NCBI GenBank assembly: GCA_023432845.1
Contig: JAEZEY010000459.1
Location: 1-15,041 of the forward strand
Reading direction: 5' to 3'
Length of the DNA stretch: 15,041 nt
Origin: Pseudomonadota bacterium
GTDB lineage: Bacteria; Pseudomonadota; Alphaproteobacteria; Rhizobiales; Xanthobacteraceae
In this document: positions 5,776 through 14,789 of the stretch, in pieces
Position numbering within the stretch: the first letter of the stretch is position 1
Layout of the letters: each line of letters opens with the position of its first letter
Notes under the pieces: generated by a model
The model's database searches: none
Told to the model about the DNA's origin: nothing
Seen by the model: only the letters and a program-made list of their open reading frames with translations
Translations under genes and position numbers: made by a program

Positions 5776-6429
5776 ATGGAAGAATTGCTCGACAGGCTCG
5801 GCGCTTCGATCAGAACGGCATTGCCCGGTGTGGTGACCGGCCATGAGGTCGCGTTCGGCGAACTCAGCATCACCGCCAACGCCGCCGACATCGTCAAGGT
5901 CGTCAAGTTCCTGCGCGACGATCCGGCCTGCCAGTTCGTCTGCATTATCGACATCACCGCGGTCGATTATCCCGGCCGCGAGCAGCGCTTTGACGTCGTC
6001 TATCATTTCCTGTCGCCGCGCCTGAACCAGCGCATCCGCGTCAAGGTGATGACGGACGAGGTTACACCGGTGCCGTCGATCATCGACGTGTTCCGCGGCG
6101 CCGACTGGTTCGAGCGCGAGACTTACGATCTCTACGGCGTCTTGTTCACCGGCCATCCCGACATGCGCCGCATCCTCACCGATTACGGTTTCGAGGGGCA
6201 TCCGCTGCGCAAGGACTTCCCGACGACCGGCTTCGTCGAGGTGCGTTATGACGACGAGCAGAAGCGCGTCGTCTACGACAAAGTCAGGCTCAATCAGGAA
6301 TTCCGATCGTTCGATTTCCTCTCGCCCTGGGAAGGCACCGAGTACGTGCTGCCGGGCGACGAGAAGGCGAAGGAGCCGGGGCAGGGCAACAAGCTCACCG
6401 GCGAGCCCGAGAAGAAGGCGACGCCGTAA
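5776..6429 (+). CDS. nuoC: NADH-quinone oxidoreductase subunit C (30 kDa subunit)
   Basis: This 217-residue protein is the homologue of mitochondrial NDUFS3, a structural subunit of the peripheral arm that packs against NuoD and NuoB. The family signature ERETYDLYGVLFTGHPDMRR followed by GFEGHPLRKDFP lies at about residues 113-146. A charged C-terminal tail, rich in Lys, Glu and Pro, ends EKKATP. It carries no cofactor. NuoC and NuoD are separate genes here, unlike the fused NuoCD of E. coli. A purine-rich AAGGTCGGGA stretch precedes the ATG. The stop TAA shares one base with the nuoD ATG (TAATG), which suggests translational coupling. Confidence 0.97.
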   Translation: MEELLDRLGASIRTALPGVVTGHEVAFGELSITANAADIVKVVKFLRDDPACQFVCIIDITAVDYPGREQRFDVVYHFLSPRLNQRIRVKVMTDEVTPVPSIIDVFRGADWFERETYDLYGVLFTGHPDMRRILTDYGFEGHPLRKDFPTTGFVEVRYDDEQKRVVYDKVRLNQEFRSFDFLSPWEGTEYVLPGDEKAKEPGQGNKLTGEPEKKATP

Positions 6430-7625
6430 TGGCCGAAGTCGAAACCTCAGTCCGCAATTTCACCATCAACTTCGGGCCGCAGCATCCGGCGGCGCACGGC
6501 GTGTTGCGCCTGGTGCTGGAACTGGATGGTGAAGTCGTCGATCGCGTCGATCCGCATATCGGCTTGCTCCATCGCGGCACCGAGAAGCTGATCGAGGCCA
6601 AGACCTATCTGCAGGCGATCCCGTATTTCGACCGGCTCGATTACGTCGCGCCGATGAATCAGGAGCATGCGTTCTGCCTCGCGGTCGAGAAACTGCTCGG
6701 CCTGCAGGTACCGAGGCGCGCGCAACTGATCCGCGTTCTCTATTCCGAAATCGGCCGCATCCTGTCGCATCTCTTGAACGTCACCACGCAGGCGATGGAC
6801 GTCGGCGCGCTCACCCCGCCGCTGTGGGGCTTCGAGGAGCGCGAGAAGCTGATGGTGTTCTACGAGCGCGCCTCCGGCTCGCGCATGCACGCGGCCTACT
6901 TCCGCGTCGGCGGCGTGCATCAGGACCTGCCGCCGGCGCTGATCGACGACATCTATGACTGGTGCGATCCGTTCTTGAAGGTCGTCGACGATCTCGACAC
7001 GCTGCTCACCGGCAACCGCATCTTCAAGCAGCGCAACGTCGATATTGCCGTGGTCAAGCTCGATGACGCCTGGAACTGGGGTTATTCGGGCGTGATGGTG
7101 CGCGGCTCGGGCGCGGCCTGGGACTTGCGCAAGGCGCAGCCCTACGAGTGCTACGCCGAGCTCGATTTCGACATTCCGGTCGGCAAGAACGGCGACTGCT
7201 ACGACCGCTATCTCATCCGCATGGAAGAGATGCGCCAGTCGGCCAGGATCATGAAGCAGTGCTGCGACAAGCTGCGCGCGGCCGAAGGTCAGGGACCGGT
7301 CTCCGCGGTCGACCAGAAGATCGTGCCGCCGAAGCGCGGCGAGATGAAGAAGTCGATGGAAGCGCTGATCCATCACTTCAAGCTCTATACCGAAGGCTTC
7401 CATGTGCCGGCCGGCGAAGTCTATGCCGCGGTCGAGGCGCCCAAGGGTGAGTTCGGCGTCTATCTGGTCGCCGACGGCACCAACAAGCCGTACAAGTGCA
7501 AGATCCGCGCGCCGGGCTTCGCGCATCTGCAGTCGATGGACTGGCTGTGCAAGGGCCACTTGCTCGCCGACGTTTCGGCCATTCTCGGCTCCATCGACAT
7601 CGTGTTCGGGGAAGTTGATCGATGA
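6429..7625 (+). CDS. nuoD: NADH-quinone oxidoreductase subunit D (49 kDa subunit, quinone site)
   Basis: This 398-residue protein is related to the large subunit of NiFe hydrogenases and forms the quinone-reducing pocket with NuoB. The N-terminal loop FGPQHPAAHGVLR contains His23, and RLDYVAPMNQEH contains Tyr72. These correspond to the quinone headgroup ligands known from Thermus complex I (His38 and Tyr87; both are offset by the same 15 residues). Other family blocks are present: HIGLLHRGTEKLIE, SGVMVRGSGAAWDLRK, GDCYDRYLIRMEEMRQS and the C-terminal IDIVFGEVDR. Length is typical. It overlaps nuoC by 1 base and nuoE by 4 bases (ATGA at 7622-7625). Confidence 0.98.
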   Translation: MAEVETSVRNFTINFGPQHPAAHGVLRLVLELDGEVVDRVDPHIGLLHRGTEKLIEAKTYLQAIPYFDRLDYVAPMNQEHAFCLAVEKLLGLQVPRRAQLIRVLYSEIGRILSHLLNVTTQAMDVGALTPPLWGFEEREKLMVFYERASGSRMHAAYFRVGGVHQDLPPALIDDIYDWCDPFLKVVDDLDTLLTGNRIFKQRNVDIAVVKLDDAWNWGYSGVMVRGSGAAWDLRKAQPYECYAELDFDIPVGKNGDCYDRYLIRMEEMRQSARIMKQCCDKLRAAEGQGPVSAVDQKIVPPKRGEMKKSMEALIHHFKLYTEGFHVPAGEVYAAVEAPKGEFGVYLVADGTNKPYKCKIRAPGFAHLQSMDWLCKGHLLADVSAILGSIDIVFGEVDR

Positions 7626-8395
7626 GTGTCCGCCGCACCGCGCCCGCTGAAGTTCAGCCGAAGGAATTCGCCTTCACGCCGGAGAATCTGGCCTGGGCGA
7701 AGACCATCATCGCGCGCTTCCCGGAAGGCCGTCAGGCGTCGGCCGTTATCCAGTTGATGTGGCGCGCGCAGGAGCAGCATCACGGCTGGCTGCCCGAAGC
7801 CGCCATCCGCTACATCGCCGACATGCTCGGCATGGAGCATATCCGCGCCATGGAAGTGGCGACCTTCTACACGATGTTCCTGCTGCAGCCGGTCGGCAAG
7901 AAGGCGCACATCCAGGTGTGCGGCACCACGCCGTGCCGTCTGCGCGGCGCCGACGAGCTTATCAAGGTCTGCCAGCACCGCATCGCCCACGATCCATTCG
8001 AAGTATCCGCCGACGGCAACTTCTCGTGGGAAGAGGTCGAGTGTCTCGGCGCCTGCGTGAATGCGCCGATGGCCTTGATCTGGAAAGACACCTACGAGGA
8101 TCTGACGCCCGAGAGCCTCGAGAAGATCATTGACGGCTTTGCTGCTGGCAAGCCGCCGAAGCCTGGTCCGCAGAACGGCCGGCAGTTCTCGGCGCCGGAA
8201 GGTGGCCCGACGACGTTGACCGATGCGTCGATTTATGCGGCGAAGGCCACGGCGACGGAACCGCAGAACGCCGGCCCGGCGCTGACCGATGCCGAGGCCA
8301 AGAAGCCGAGCGCGGCCGCGAGCAATCGCGAAGCGCCGGAGCCGAAGCCGCCGCTGTCGAAGGCCAGTGCCGCCAAGAAGCCGAAACCGAACTGA
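7622..8395 (+). CDS. nuoE: NADH-quinone oxidoreductase subunit E (24 kDa subunit) with long C-terminal tail
   Basis: This 257-residue protein is the thioredoxin-like [2Fe-2S] (cluster N1a) subunit of the NADH-oxidising module. The ligands are intact: Cys100 and Cys105 in VCGTTPCRLRG, Cys141 and Cys145 in VECLGACVNAPM. The catalytic core ends near residue 177 (SLEKIIDGFAAG). The remaining 80 or so residues are a low-complexity tail rich in Ala, Pro, Lys and Ser that ends KASAAKKPKPN. Such tails occur in alphaproteobacterial NuoE but not in the roughly 166-residue E. coli form. The start codon overlaps the nuoD stop by 4 bases, so translation is probably coupled. Confidence 0.97.
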   Translation: MSVRRTAPAEVQPKEFAFTPENLAWAKTIIARFPEGRQASAVIQLMWRAQEQHHGWLPEAAIRYIADMLGMEHIRAMEVATFYTMFLLQPVGKKAHIQVCGTTPCRLRGADELIKVCQHRIAHDPFEVSADGNFSWEEVECLGACVNAPMALIWKDTYEDLTPESLEKIIDGFAAGKPPKPGPQNGRQFSAPEGGPTTLTDASIYAAKATATEPQNAGPALTDAEAKKPSAAASNREAPEPKPPLSKASAAKKPKPN

Positions 8396-8413
8396 AGATT
8401 GCCGAGATAGCCA

Positions 8414-9715
<1,302 letters not shown>

Positions 9716-9718
9716 GGG

Positions 9719-10210
9719 ATGACCAGAGCCCGCCATCTCGCCCAGTTCAACATCGCGCGGATCAAGTATCCGCTCGACGATCCGCGCATGGCGGAGTTCG
9801 TCGGCAATGTCGAACGCATCAATGGGCTTGCCGAGCGGGTCGAGGGCTTTGTCTGGCGCCTCAAGGACGAGAGCGGCAACGCCATGGACATGGGCGTGCA
9901 TGGCGACAAGCGCGTGCTGCCGAATCTGACGGTCTGGGAGAGCGTACAGGCGCTCGAGCGCTTCGTTTGGAATACGCTGCACTACCGCTTCTATCAGAAG
10001 CGCGAAGAATGGTTCGAGCACATCGAGGTTACAAATGCGATGTGGTGGATCGAGGCCGGAGCGCGTCCGACTTTGGATGAGGGCATCGCGCGCCTCGACC
10101 ATCTGACGCGGAACGGACCGAGCGACTACGCCTTCGGCTGGCAACAGATCGCAGGCGCTCAACACTGGAAAACGGCGCGCTGCCCGGCGCCGAGCGAGCA
10201 CGCGGCATGA
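9719..10210 (+). CDS. DUF3291-family protein inserted between nuoF and nuoG
   Basis: This 163-residue soluble protein is not a complex I subunit. It resembles the DUF3291 family. The N-terminus is HLAQFNIARIKYPLDDPRM, followed by INGLAERVEGFVWRLKDE, LTVWESVQALERFVW, HYRFYQKREEWF, NAMWWIEAGARPTLDEG and RLDHLTRNGPSDYAF. The pattern of short strands and Trp/His-rich segments suggests an alpha/beta-barrel fold like that of small monooxygenases and stress-response barrel proteins, but this is inference and the family's function is not established. There is no signal peptide or membrane segment. GGAG at 9709-9712 precedes the ATG by 6 bases, just before the nuoF stop. The gene starts 3 bases after nuoF and its stop overlaps the nuoG ATG by 4 bases (ATGA), so it is likely to be translated together with the NADH-module subunits. 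Confidence 0.9.
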   Translation: MTRARHLAQFNIARIKYPLDDPRMAEFVGNVERINGLAERVEGFVWRLKDESGNAMDMGVHGDKRVLPNLTVWESVQALERFVWNTLHYRFYQKREEWFEHIEVTNAMWWIEAGARPTLDEGIARLDHLTRNGPSDYAFGWQQIAGAQHWKTARCPAPSEHAA

Positions 10211-12282
10211 CGAAAGTTATCATCGACGGCCAGGAAATCGACGTGCCGCCGGAGTACACGCTGCTCCAGGCGTGTGAAGCGGCGGGCGCGGAGATTCCGC
10301 GTTTCTGTTTCCATGAGCGGCTGTCGATCGCCGGCAACTGCCGCATGTGTCTCATCGAAGTGAAGGGCGGCCCGCCGAAGCCGGTCGCTTCCTGCGCGCA
10401 AAACGTCCGCGACCTGCGGCCCGGCCCCAATGGCGAGCCGCCAGTCATGTTCACCAAGTCGCCGATGGTGAAGAAGGCGCGCGAAGGCGTGATGGAGTTC
10501 CTGCTGATCAACCATCCGCTCGATTGCCCGATCTGCGATCAGGGCGGCGAGTGCGATCTGCAGGATCAGGCCATGGCCTATGGCGTCGATCACTCGCGCT
10601 TTCACGAGAACAAGCGCGCGGTCGAAGACAAGTATATCGGCGTGCTAGTCAAGACTTCGATGAACCGCTGCATCCAGTGCACGCGCTGCATCCGCTTTTC
10701 GGCGGAAGTGGCGGGTGTGTCGGAACTCGGTGCCATTGGCCGCGGCGAGGACATGGAGATCACGACCTATCTCGAAGCCGCGATGACTTCGGAATTGCAG
10801 TCGAACGTCGTCGATCTGTGCCCGGTCGGCGCGCTGACCTCGAAGCCTTACGCCTTTGTCGCTCGCCCGTGGGAGCTGTCGAAGACGCCGTCGATCGATG
10901 TCATGGACGCGCTCGGCTCTGCCATCCGCGTCGATGCGCGCGGCCGCGAGGTGATGCGCATTCTGCCGCGCAACAATGACGACATCAACGAAGAGTGGAT
11001 TTCGGACAAGACCCGCCACATCGTCGATGGCCTGCGCACACAGCGCCTCGACCAGCCTTATGTGCGCGAGAATGGCCGCCTGCGTCCGGCCACCTGGAAG
11101 GAAGCCTTCGCCGCCATCGCCGCGAAGATGCGCGGCGCTTCGCCGTCGCGTATCGGCGCGCTCGCCGGCCAACTGGCGGGCGTCGAGGAGATGTTCGCGC
11201 TCAAGGGCCTGATGGCGGCGCTCGGCGTCAAGAATATCGACGCGCGCTATCCGGGTTCGCCGCTGCATCCGAAGCACGGACGTGCCAGCTACATTTTCAA
11301 TTCGACCATCGCCGGCATCGAGCAGGCCGATGCCATCATGCTGATCGGCACCAACCCGCGCAAGGAAGCGCCGGTGCTCAATGCTCGTATCCGCAAGCGC
11401 TGGCGGCAGGGCAACATGACGATCGGCGTTTTCGGCGAGCAGGCCGATCTGACCTACAGCTACAATTACCTCGGCGCCGGCCCCGACAGCCTGACACAAT
11501 TGGTCGATCATCCGCCGGCGAAGGCGCAGAAGCCGATGTTCATCATCGGGCAGGGCGCGCTCAACCGCGACGACGGCGCTGCGATCCTTGCGCAGCTCGC
11601 CAAGGCGGCCAAATCGCTTGGCGTCGTCAAGGACGGCTGGAACGGCTTCAACATCCTGCACACCGAGGCGGGCCTCGTCGGCGCGCTCGATATCGGTTTC
11701 GTGCCGGGCGAGGGCGGCCTCGACACCGGGGCGATGCTGAAGGGCAATGCGCTCGATGTCATGTTTCTGCTCGGCGTCGACGAAGTCGACGTCCCGGCCG
11801 GGGCCTTCGTCGTCTATGTCGGCACCCATGGCGATCGCGGCGCGCACCGCGCCGACGTCATCCTGCCGGGCGCGGCCTATACGGAAAAGTCGGCGACCTA
11901 CGTCAACACCGAAGGCCGCGTTCAACTGACCACCCGCGCCGGTTTCCCGCCGGGCGATGCCCGCGAGGACTGGGCTATCGTGCGCGCGCTGTCGGAAGTT
12001 CTCGGCGCCAAGCTGCCTTATGACTCGTTGCTCGGTCTGCGGCAGGCGTTGTATGCGGCCTATCCGCATCTTGCCCGCATCGACCAGATCGCGCCGGGCG
12101 AAGCGGCCAGCATCGACAAGCTGACGTCACTCGGCGGTACGGCGGAAAAATCGGCGATTGTGTCGCCGGTTTCGGACTTCTATTTCACCAATCCGATCGC
12201 TCGCGCTTCGGCGGTCATGGCGGAGTGTTCGGCGCTGGCCAAGGCCGCGGCCGGCAAGCCGACTCTGACGGCGGCGGAGTAG
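10207..12282 (+). CDS. nuoG: NADH-quinone oxidoreductase subunit G (75 kDa, multi Fe-S subunit)
   Basis: This 691-residue protein carries electrons from NuoF towards NuoI through three clusters. The N-terminal ferredoxin-like domain binds N1b through Cys34, Cys45, Cys48 and Cys63 (RFCFHE, GNCRMCLIE, SCAQ). Cluster N5 has the unusual His ligand: His103, Cys107, Cys110 and Cys116 in HPLDCPICDQGGEC. Cluster N4 uses Cys155, Cys158, Cys161 and Cys205 (NRCIQCTRCIRF, DLCPVGAL). The rest is a molybdopterin-oxidoreductase-like domain that has lost its cofactor, as usual. There is no extra N7 cysteine set, which fits the alphaproteobacterial/mitochondrial type. The ATG overlaps the end of the DUF3291 gene by 4 bases; nuoH follows after 10. 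Confidence 0.98.
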   Translation: MTKVIIDGQEIDVPPEYTLLQACEAAGAEIPRFCFHERLSIAGNCRMCLIEVKGGPPKPVASCAQNVRDLRPGPNGEPPVMFTKSPMVKKAREGVMEFLLINHPLDCPICDQGGECDLQDQAMAYGVDHSRFHENKRAVEDKYIGVLVKTSMNRCIQCTRCIRFSAEVAGVSELGAIGRGEDMEITTYLEAAMTSELQSNVVDLCPVGALTSKPYAFVARPWELSKTPSIDVMDALGSAIRVDARGREVMRILPRNNDDINEEWISDKTRHIVDGLRTQRLDQPYVRENGRLRPATWKEAFAAIAAKMRGASPSRIGALAGQLAGVEEMFALKGLMAALGVKNIDARYPGSPLHPKHGRASYIFNSTIAGIEQADAIMLIGTNPRKEAPVLNARIRKRWRQGNMTIGVFGEQADLTYSYNYLGAGPDSLTQLVDHPPAKAQKPMFIIGQGALNRDDGAAILAQLAKAAKSLGVVKDGWNGFNILHTEAGLVGALDIGFVPGEGGLDTGAMLKGNALDVMFLLGVDEVDVPAGAFVVYVGTHGDRGAHRADVILPGAAYTEKSATYVNTEGRVQLTTRAGFPPGDAREDWAIVRALSEVLGAKLPYDSLLGLRQALYAAYPHLARIDQIAPGEAASIDKLTSLGGTAEKSAIVSPVSDFYFTNPIARASAVMAECSALAKAAAGKPTLTAAE

Positions 12283-12292
12283 GGACAAAGCC

Positions 12293-13324
12293 ATGGACTT
12301 CTTCTGGACCACGCTCTGGCCCCTGATCATCATCCTGGCGCAGTCGCTGCTGCTGCTGGTCGTGCTGCTCGTCGGCATCGCCTACATTCTGCTCGCTGAC
12401 CGCAAGATCTGGGCGGCGGTGCAAATGCGCCGCGGTCCCAACGTGGTTGGGCCGTGGGGCTTGTTCCAGTCCTTCGCCGACCTGCTGAAGTTCGTGTTCA
12501 AGGAGCCGGTGATCCCAGCAGGCTCGAACAAGGGCGTGTTCCTGCTCGCGCCGCTCGTCACCTGCGTCCTAGCGCTCGCCGCCTGGGCAGTGATCCCCGT
12601 AAATGTCGGCTGGGCCATCGCCGACATCAATGTCGGCGTGCTCTACATCTTCGCGGTGTCGTCGCTGATGGTCTACGGCGTGATCATGGCCGGCTGGGCC
12701 TCGAACTCGAAGTATCCGTTCCTCGCCGCGCTGCGCTCGGCGGCACAGATGGTGTCCTACGAGGTCTCGATCGGCTTCGTCATCATCACCGTGCTGCTGT
12801 GCGCCGGTTCGCTGAACCTGACCAAGATCGTCGAGGCGCAGAACGGCCCCTACGGACTGTTCTCGTGGTACTGGCTGCCGCTGTTTCCGATGTTCATCGT
12901 CTTTTTCGTCTCGGCGCTGGCGGAAACGAACCGCCCGCCGTTTGACCTGATCGAAGCGGAATCGGAACTGGTCGCGGGCTTCATGGTCGAATACGGCTCG
13001 TCGCCCTACATGATGTTCATGCTCGGCGAGTACGTGGCCATCGCCACGATGTGCGCCATGGGCACCATCCTGTTCCTCGGCGGCTGGCTGCCGCCGGTGC
13101 CCTACGCGCCGTTCACCTGGGTGCCGGGCGTCATCTGGTTCGTGCTCAAAGCGCTGTTCCTGTTCTTCGGCTTCGCGATGGCGAAGGCGATCGTGCCGCG
13201 CTACCGCTATGACCAGCTGATGCGTCTGGGCTGGAAAGTGTTTCTGCCGCTGTCGCTGGCCATGGTCGTCATCGTTGCGGGCGTCCTGCAGTACGGCCAT
13301 CTCGCCACGTCAGCGATGAAGTGA
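12293..13324 (+). CDS. nuoH: NADH-quinone oxidoreductase subunit H (ND1-like)
   Basis: This 343-residue integral membrane protein has about eight helices. It is the ND1 homologue that anchors the peripheral arm and forms part of the quinone tunnel. Family blocks are clear: ADRKIWAAVQMRRGPNVVGP at residues 35-54, ADLLKFVFKEP, RSAAQMVSYEVSIGFV (Glu157 region), and the long loop AETNRPPFDLIEAESELVAG at 210-229, rich in the acidic residues that couple quinone chemistry to proton movement. It follows nuoG by 10 bases and precedes nuoI by 7. Confidence 0.98.
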   Translation: MDFFWTTLWPLIIILAQSLLLLVVLLVGIAYILLADRKIWAAVQMRRGPNVVGPWGLFQSFADLLKFVFKEPVIPAGSNKGVFLLAPLVTCVLALAAWAVIPVNVGWAIADINVGVLYIFAVSSLMVYGVIMAGWASNSKYPFLAALRSAAQMVSYEVSIGFVIITVLLCAGSLNLTKIVEAQNGPYGLFSWYWLPLFPMFIVFFVSALAETNRPPFDLIEAESELVAGFMVEYGSSPYMMFMLGEYVAIATMCAMGTILFLGGWLPPVPYAPFTWVPGVIWFVLKALFLFFGFAMAKAIVPRYRYDQLMRLGWKVFLPLSLAMVVIVAGVLQYGHLATSAMK

Positions 13325-13331
13325 GGATGCG

Positions 13332-13820
13332 ATGAGGTTAGTCGGAGCCGCCAAGGCACTGTTCCTCTGGGAGTTCGTCGTCGGCACCGCGCTGGCAATG
13401 CGCTACTTCTTTGCGCCGAAGGCGACCATCAACTACCCGTTCGAGAAGAACCCCGTTTCGCCGCGTTTCCGCGGCGAGCATGCGCTGCGCCGCTATCCGA
13501 ACGGCGAGGAACGCTGCATCGCCTGCAAGCTCTGCGAGGCGATCTGCCCGGCGCAGGCCATCACCATCGAAGCTGGCCCGCGCCGCAACGACGGCACCCG
13601 CCGCACCACGCGCTACGACATCGACATGGTGAAGTGTATCTACTGCGGCTTTTGCCAGGAAGCCTGCCCGGTTGACGCCATCGTCGAGGGCCCGAACTTC
13701 GAGTTCGCCACCGAGACCCGCGAAGAACTGTACTACGACAAGGCGCGCCTGCTCGCGAACGGCGACCGCTGGGAGCGCGAGATCGCCAAGAACATCGCGC
13801 TCGACGCGCCGTATAGGTAA
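13332..13820 (+). CDS. nuoI: NADH-quinone oxidoreductase subunit I (8Fe ferredoxin subunit)
   Basis: This 162-residue protein is homologous to mitochondrial TYKY/NDUFS8. It holds [4Fe-4S] clusters N6a and N6b, which link NuoG to NuoB. The two ferredoxin motifs are intact: CIACKLCEAICP (Cys62, 65, 68, 72) and CIYCGFCQEACP (Cys102, 105, 108, 112). An amphipathic N-terminal helix (LVGAAKALFLWEFVVGTALA) probably lies on the membrane surface. A GAGGA ribosome-binding site at 13323-13327 precedes the ATG; an earlier ATG at 13327 is out of frame. Confidence 0.98.
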   Translation: MRLVGAAKALFLWEFVVGTALAMRYFFAPKATINYPFEKNPVSPRFRGEHALRRYPNGEERCIACKLCEAICPAQAITIEAGPRRNDGTRRTTRYDIDMVKCIYCGFCQEACPVDAIVEGPNFEFATETREELYYDKARLLANGDRWEREIAKNIALDAPYR

Positions 13821-13825
13821 CGCCG

Positions 13826-14476
13826 ATGAACGCCGCCGCCGTATTCTTCTATCTCTTCGCCTGCGTTCTGGTCGCAAGCGCCTTCATGGTGATCGCGTCC
13901 AGGAACCCGGTGCATTCGGTGCTCTATCTCATTCTGGCCTTCGTCAACGCCGCCGGCCTGTTCGTGATGATGGGCGCCGAGTTCCTGGCGATGATCCTGG
14001 TCGTCGTCTATGTCGGCGCGGTCGCAGTGCTGTTCCTGTTCGTTGTCATGATGCTCGACGTCGATTTCGCCGAACTCAAGCAGGGCGTGCTGCAATATCT
14101 TCCGATTGGCATGGTGATCGGCGCCATCTTTCTCGCCGAGATTTTGCTGGTGGTCGGCACCTGGGCGATAGCGCCGGAGACCAAGGGCGCGATCACCGCG
14201 CCGATCCCGGCCGGCGTCACCAACACCGAGGCCATCGGCCTCGTGCTTTATACGAAGTATGTCTACTTCTTCCAGATTTCGGGGCTGATCCTGCTGGTTG
14301 CGATGATCGGGGCCATTGTCCTGACCCTCCGTCATAAAGAGCGGGTCAAGCGCCAGTCGATCGCCGATCAGGTCGCGCGCACGCCGGCCATGGCGATGAA
14401 GGTCGTCAAGGTGAAGACCGGGCAGGGGCTCGGCTCCAACGAAATATCCAGCACCGACGCGGGGAGCGCGGCATGA
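13826..14476 (+). CDS. nuoJ: NADH-quinone oxidoreductase subunit J (ND6-like)
   Basis: This 216-residue membrane protein has five hydrophobic helices and is homologous to ND6. Helix 3 carries the conserved segment YVGAVAVLFLFVVMMLD (residues 62-78), the region whose bulge forms in response to enzyme state in known structures. After the fifth helix (about residues 147-170) comes a basic, then polar, cytoplasmic tail of about 45 residues (from RHKERVKRQ). It starts 5 bases after nuoI, and its stop overlaps the nuoK start by 4 bases (ATGA). Confidence 0.96.
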   Translation: MNAAAVFFYLFACVLVASAFMVIASRNPVHSVLYLILAFVNAAGLFVMMGAEFLAMILVVVYVGAVAVLFLFVVMMLDVDFAELKQGVLQYLPIGMVIGAIFLAEILLVVGTWAIAPETKGAITAPIPAGVTNTEAIGLVLYTKYVYFFQISGLILLVAMIGAIVLTLRHKERVKRQSIADQVARTPAMAMKVVKVKTGQGLGSNEISSTDAGSAA

Positions 14477-14781
14477 CCATAGGCCTCGGTCACTATCTGT
14501 CGGTTGCCGCGATCCTGTTCACGCTCGGGATCTTCGGCATCTTCCTGAACCGCAAGAACGTCATCATCATCCTGATGTCGATCGAATTGATCCTGTTGTC
14601 GGTCAATATCAACCTGGTGGCCTTCTCGACCCATTTGGGTGACATCACCGGGCAGATTTTCGCGTTGCTGGTGCTCACCGTCGCCGCCGCCGAAGCCGCC
14701 ATCGGCCTCGCCATTCTCGTGGTCTTCTTCCGCAACCGCGGCACCATCGCGGTTGAGGACATCAATATGATGAAGGGCTGA
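14473..14781 (+). CDS. nuoK: NADH-quinone oxidoreductase subunit K (ND4L-like)
   Basis: This 102-residue protein has three membrane helices and is homologous to ND4L. Two membrane glutamates needed for proton coupling are visible: Glu38 in LMSIELILLSVN and Glu74 in TVAAAEAAIGLA, matching E. coli Glu36 and Glu72. The start codon overlaps the nuoJ stop by 4 bases, which indicates coupled translation, and nuoL begins 8 bases after its stop. Confidence 0.98.
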   Translation: MTIGLGHYLSVAAILFTLGIFGIFLNRKNVIIILMSIELILLSVNINLVAFSTHLGDITGQIFALLVLTVAAAEAAIGLAILVVFFRNRGTIAVEDINMMKG

Positions 14782-14789
14782 GCCTCCTC

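Noticed and set aside
10645..12069. 474-codon minus-strand open frame opposite nuoG
   Set aside because: Same shadow effect: no domain or start signal that I can support, and it lies fully antisense to a well-conserved gene.
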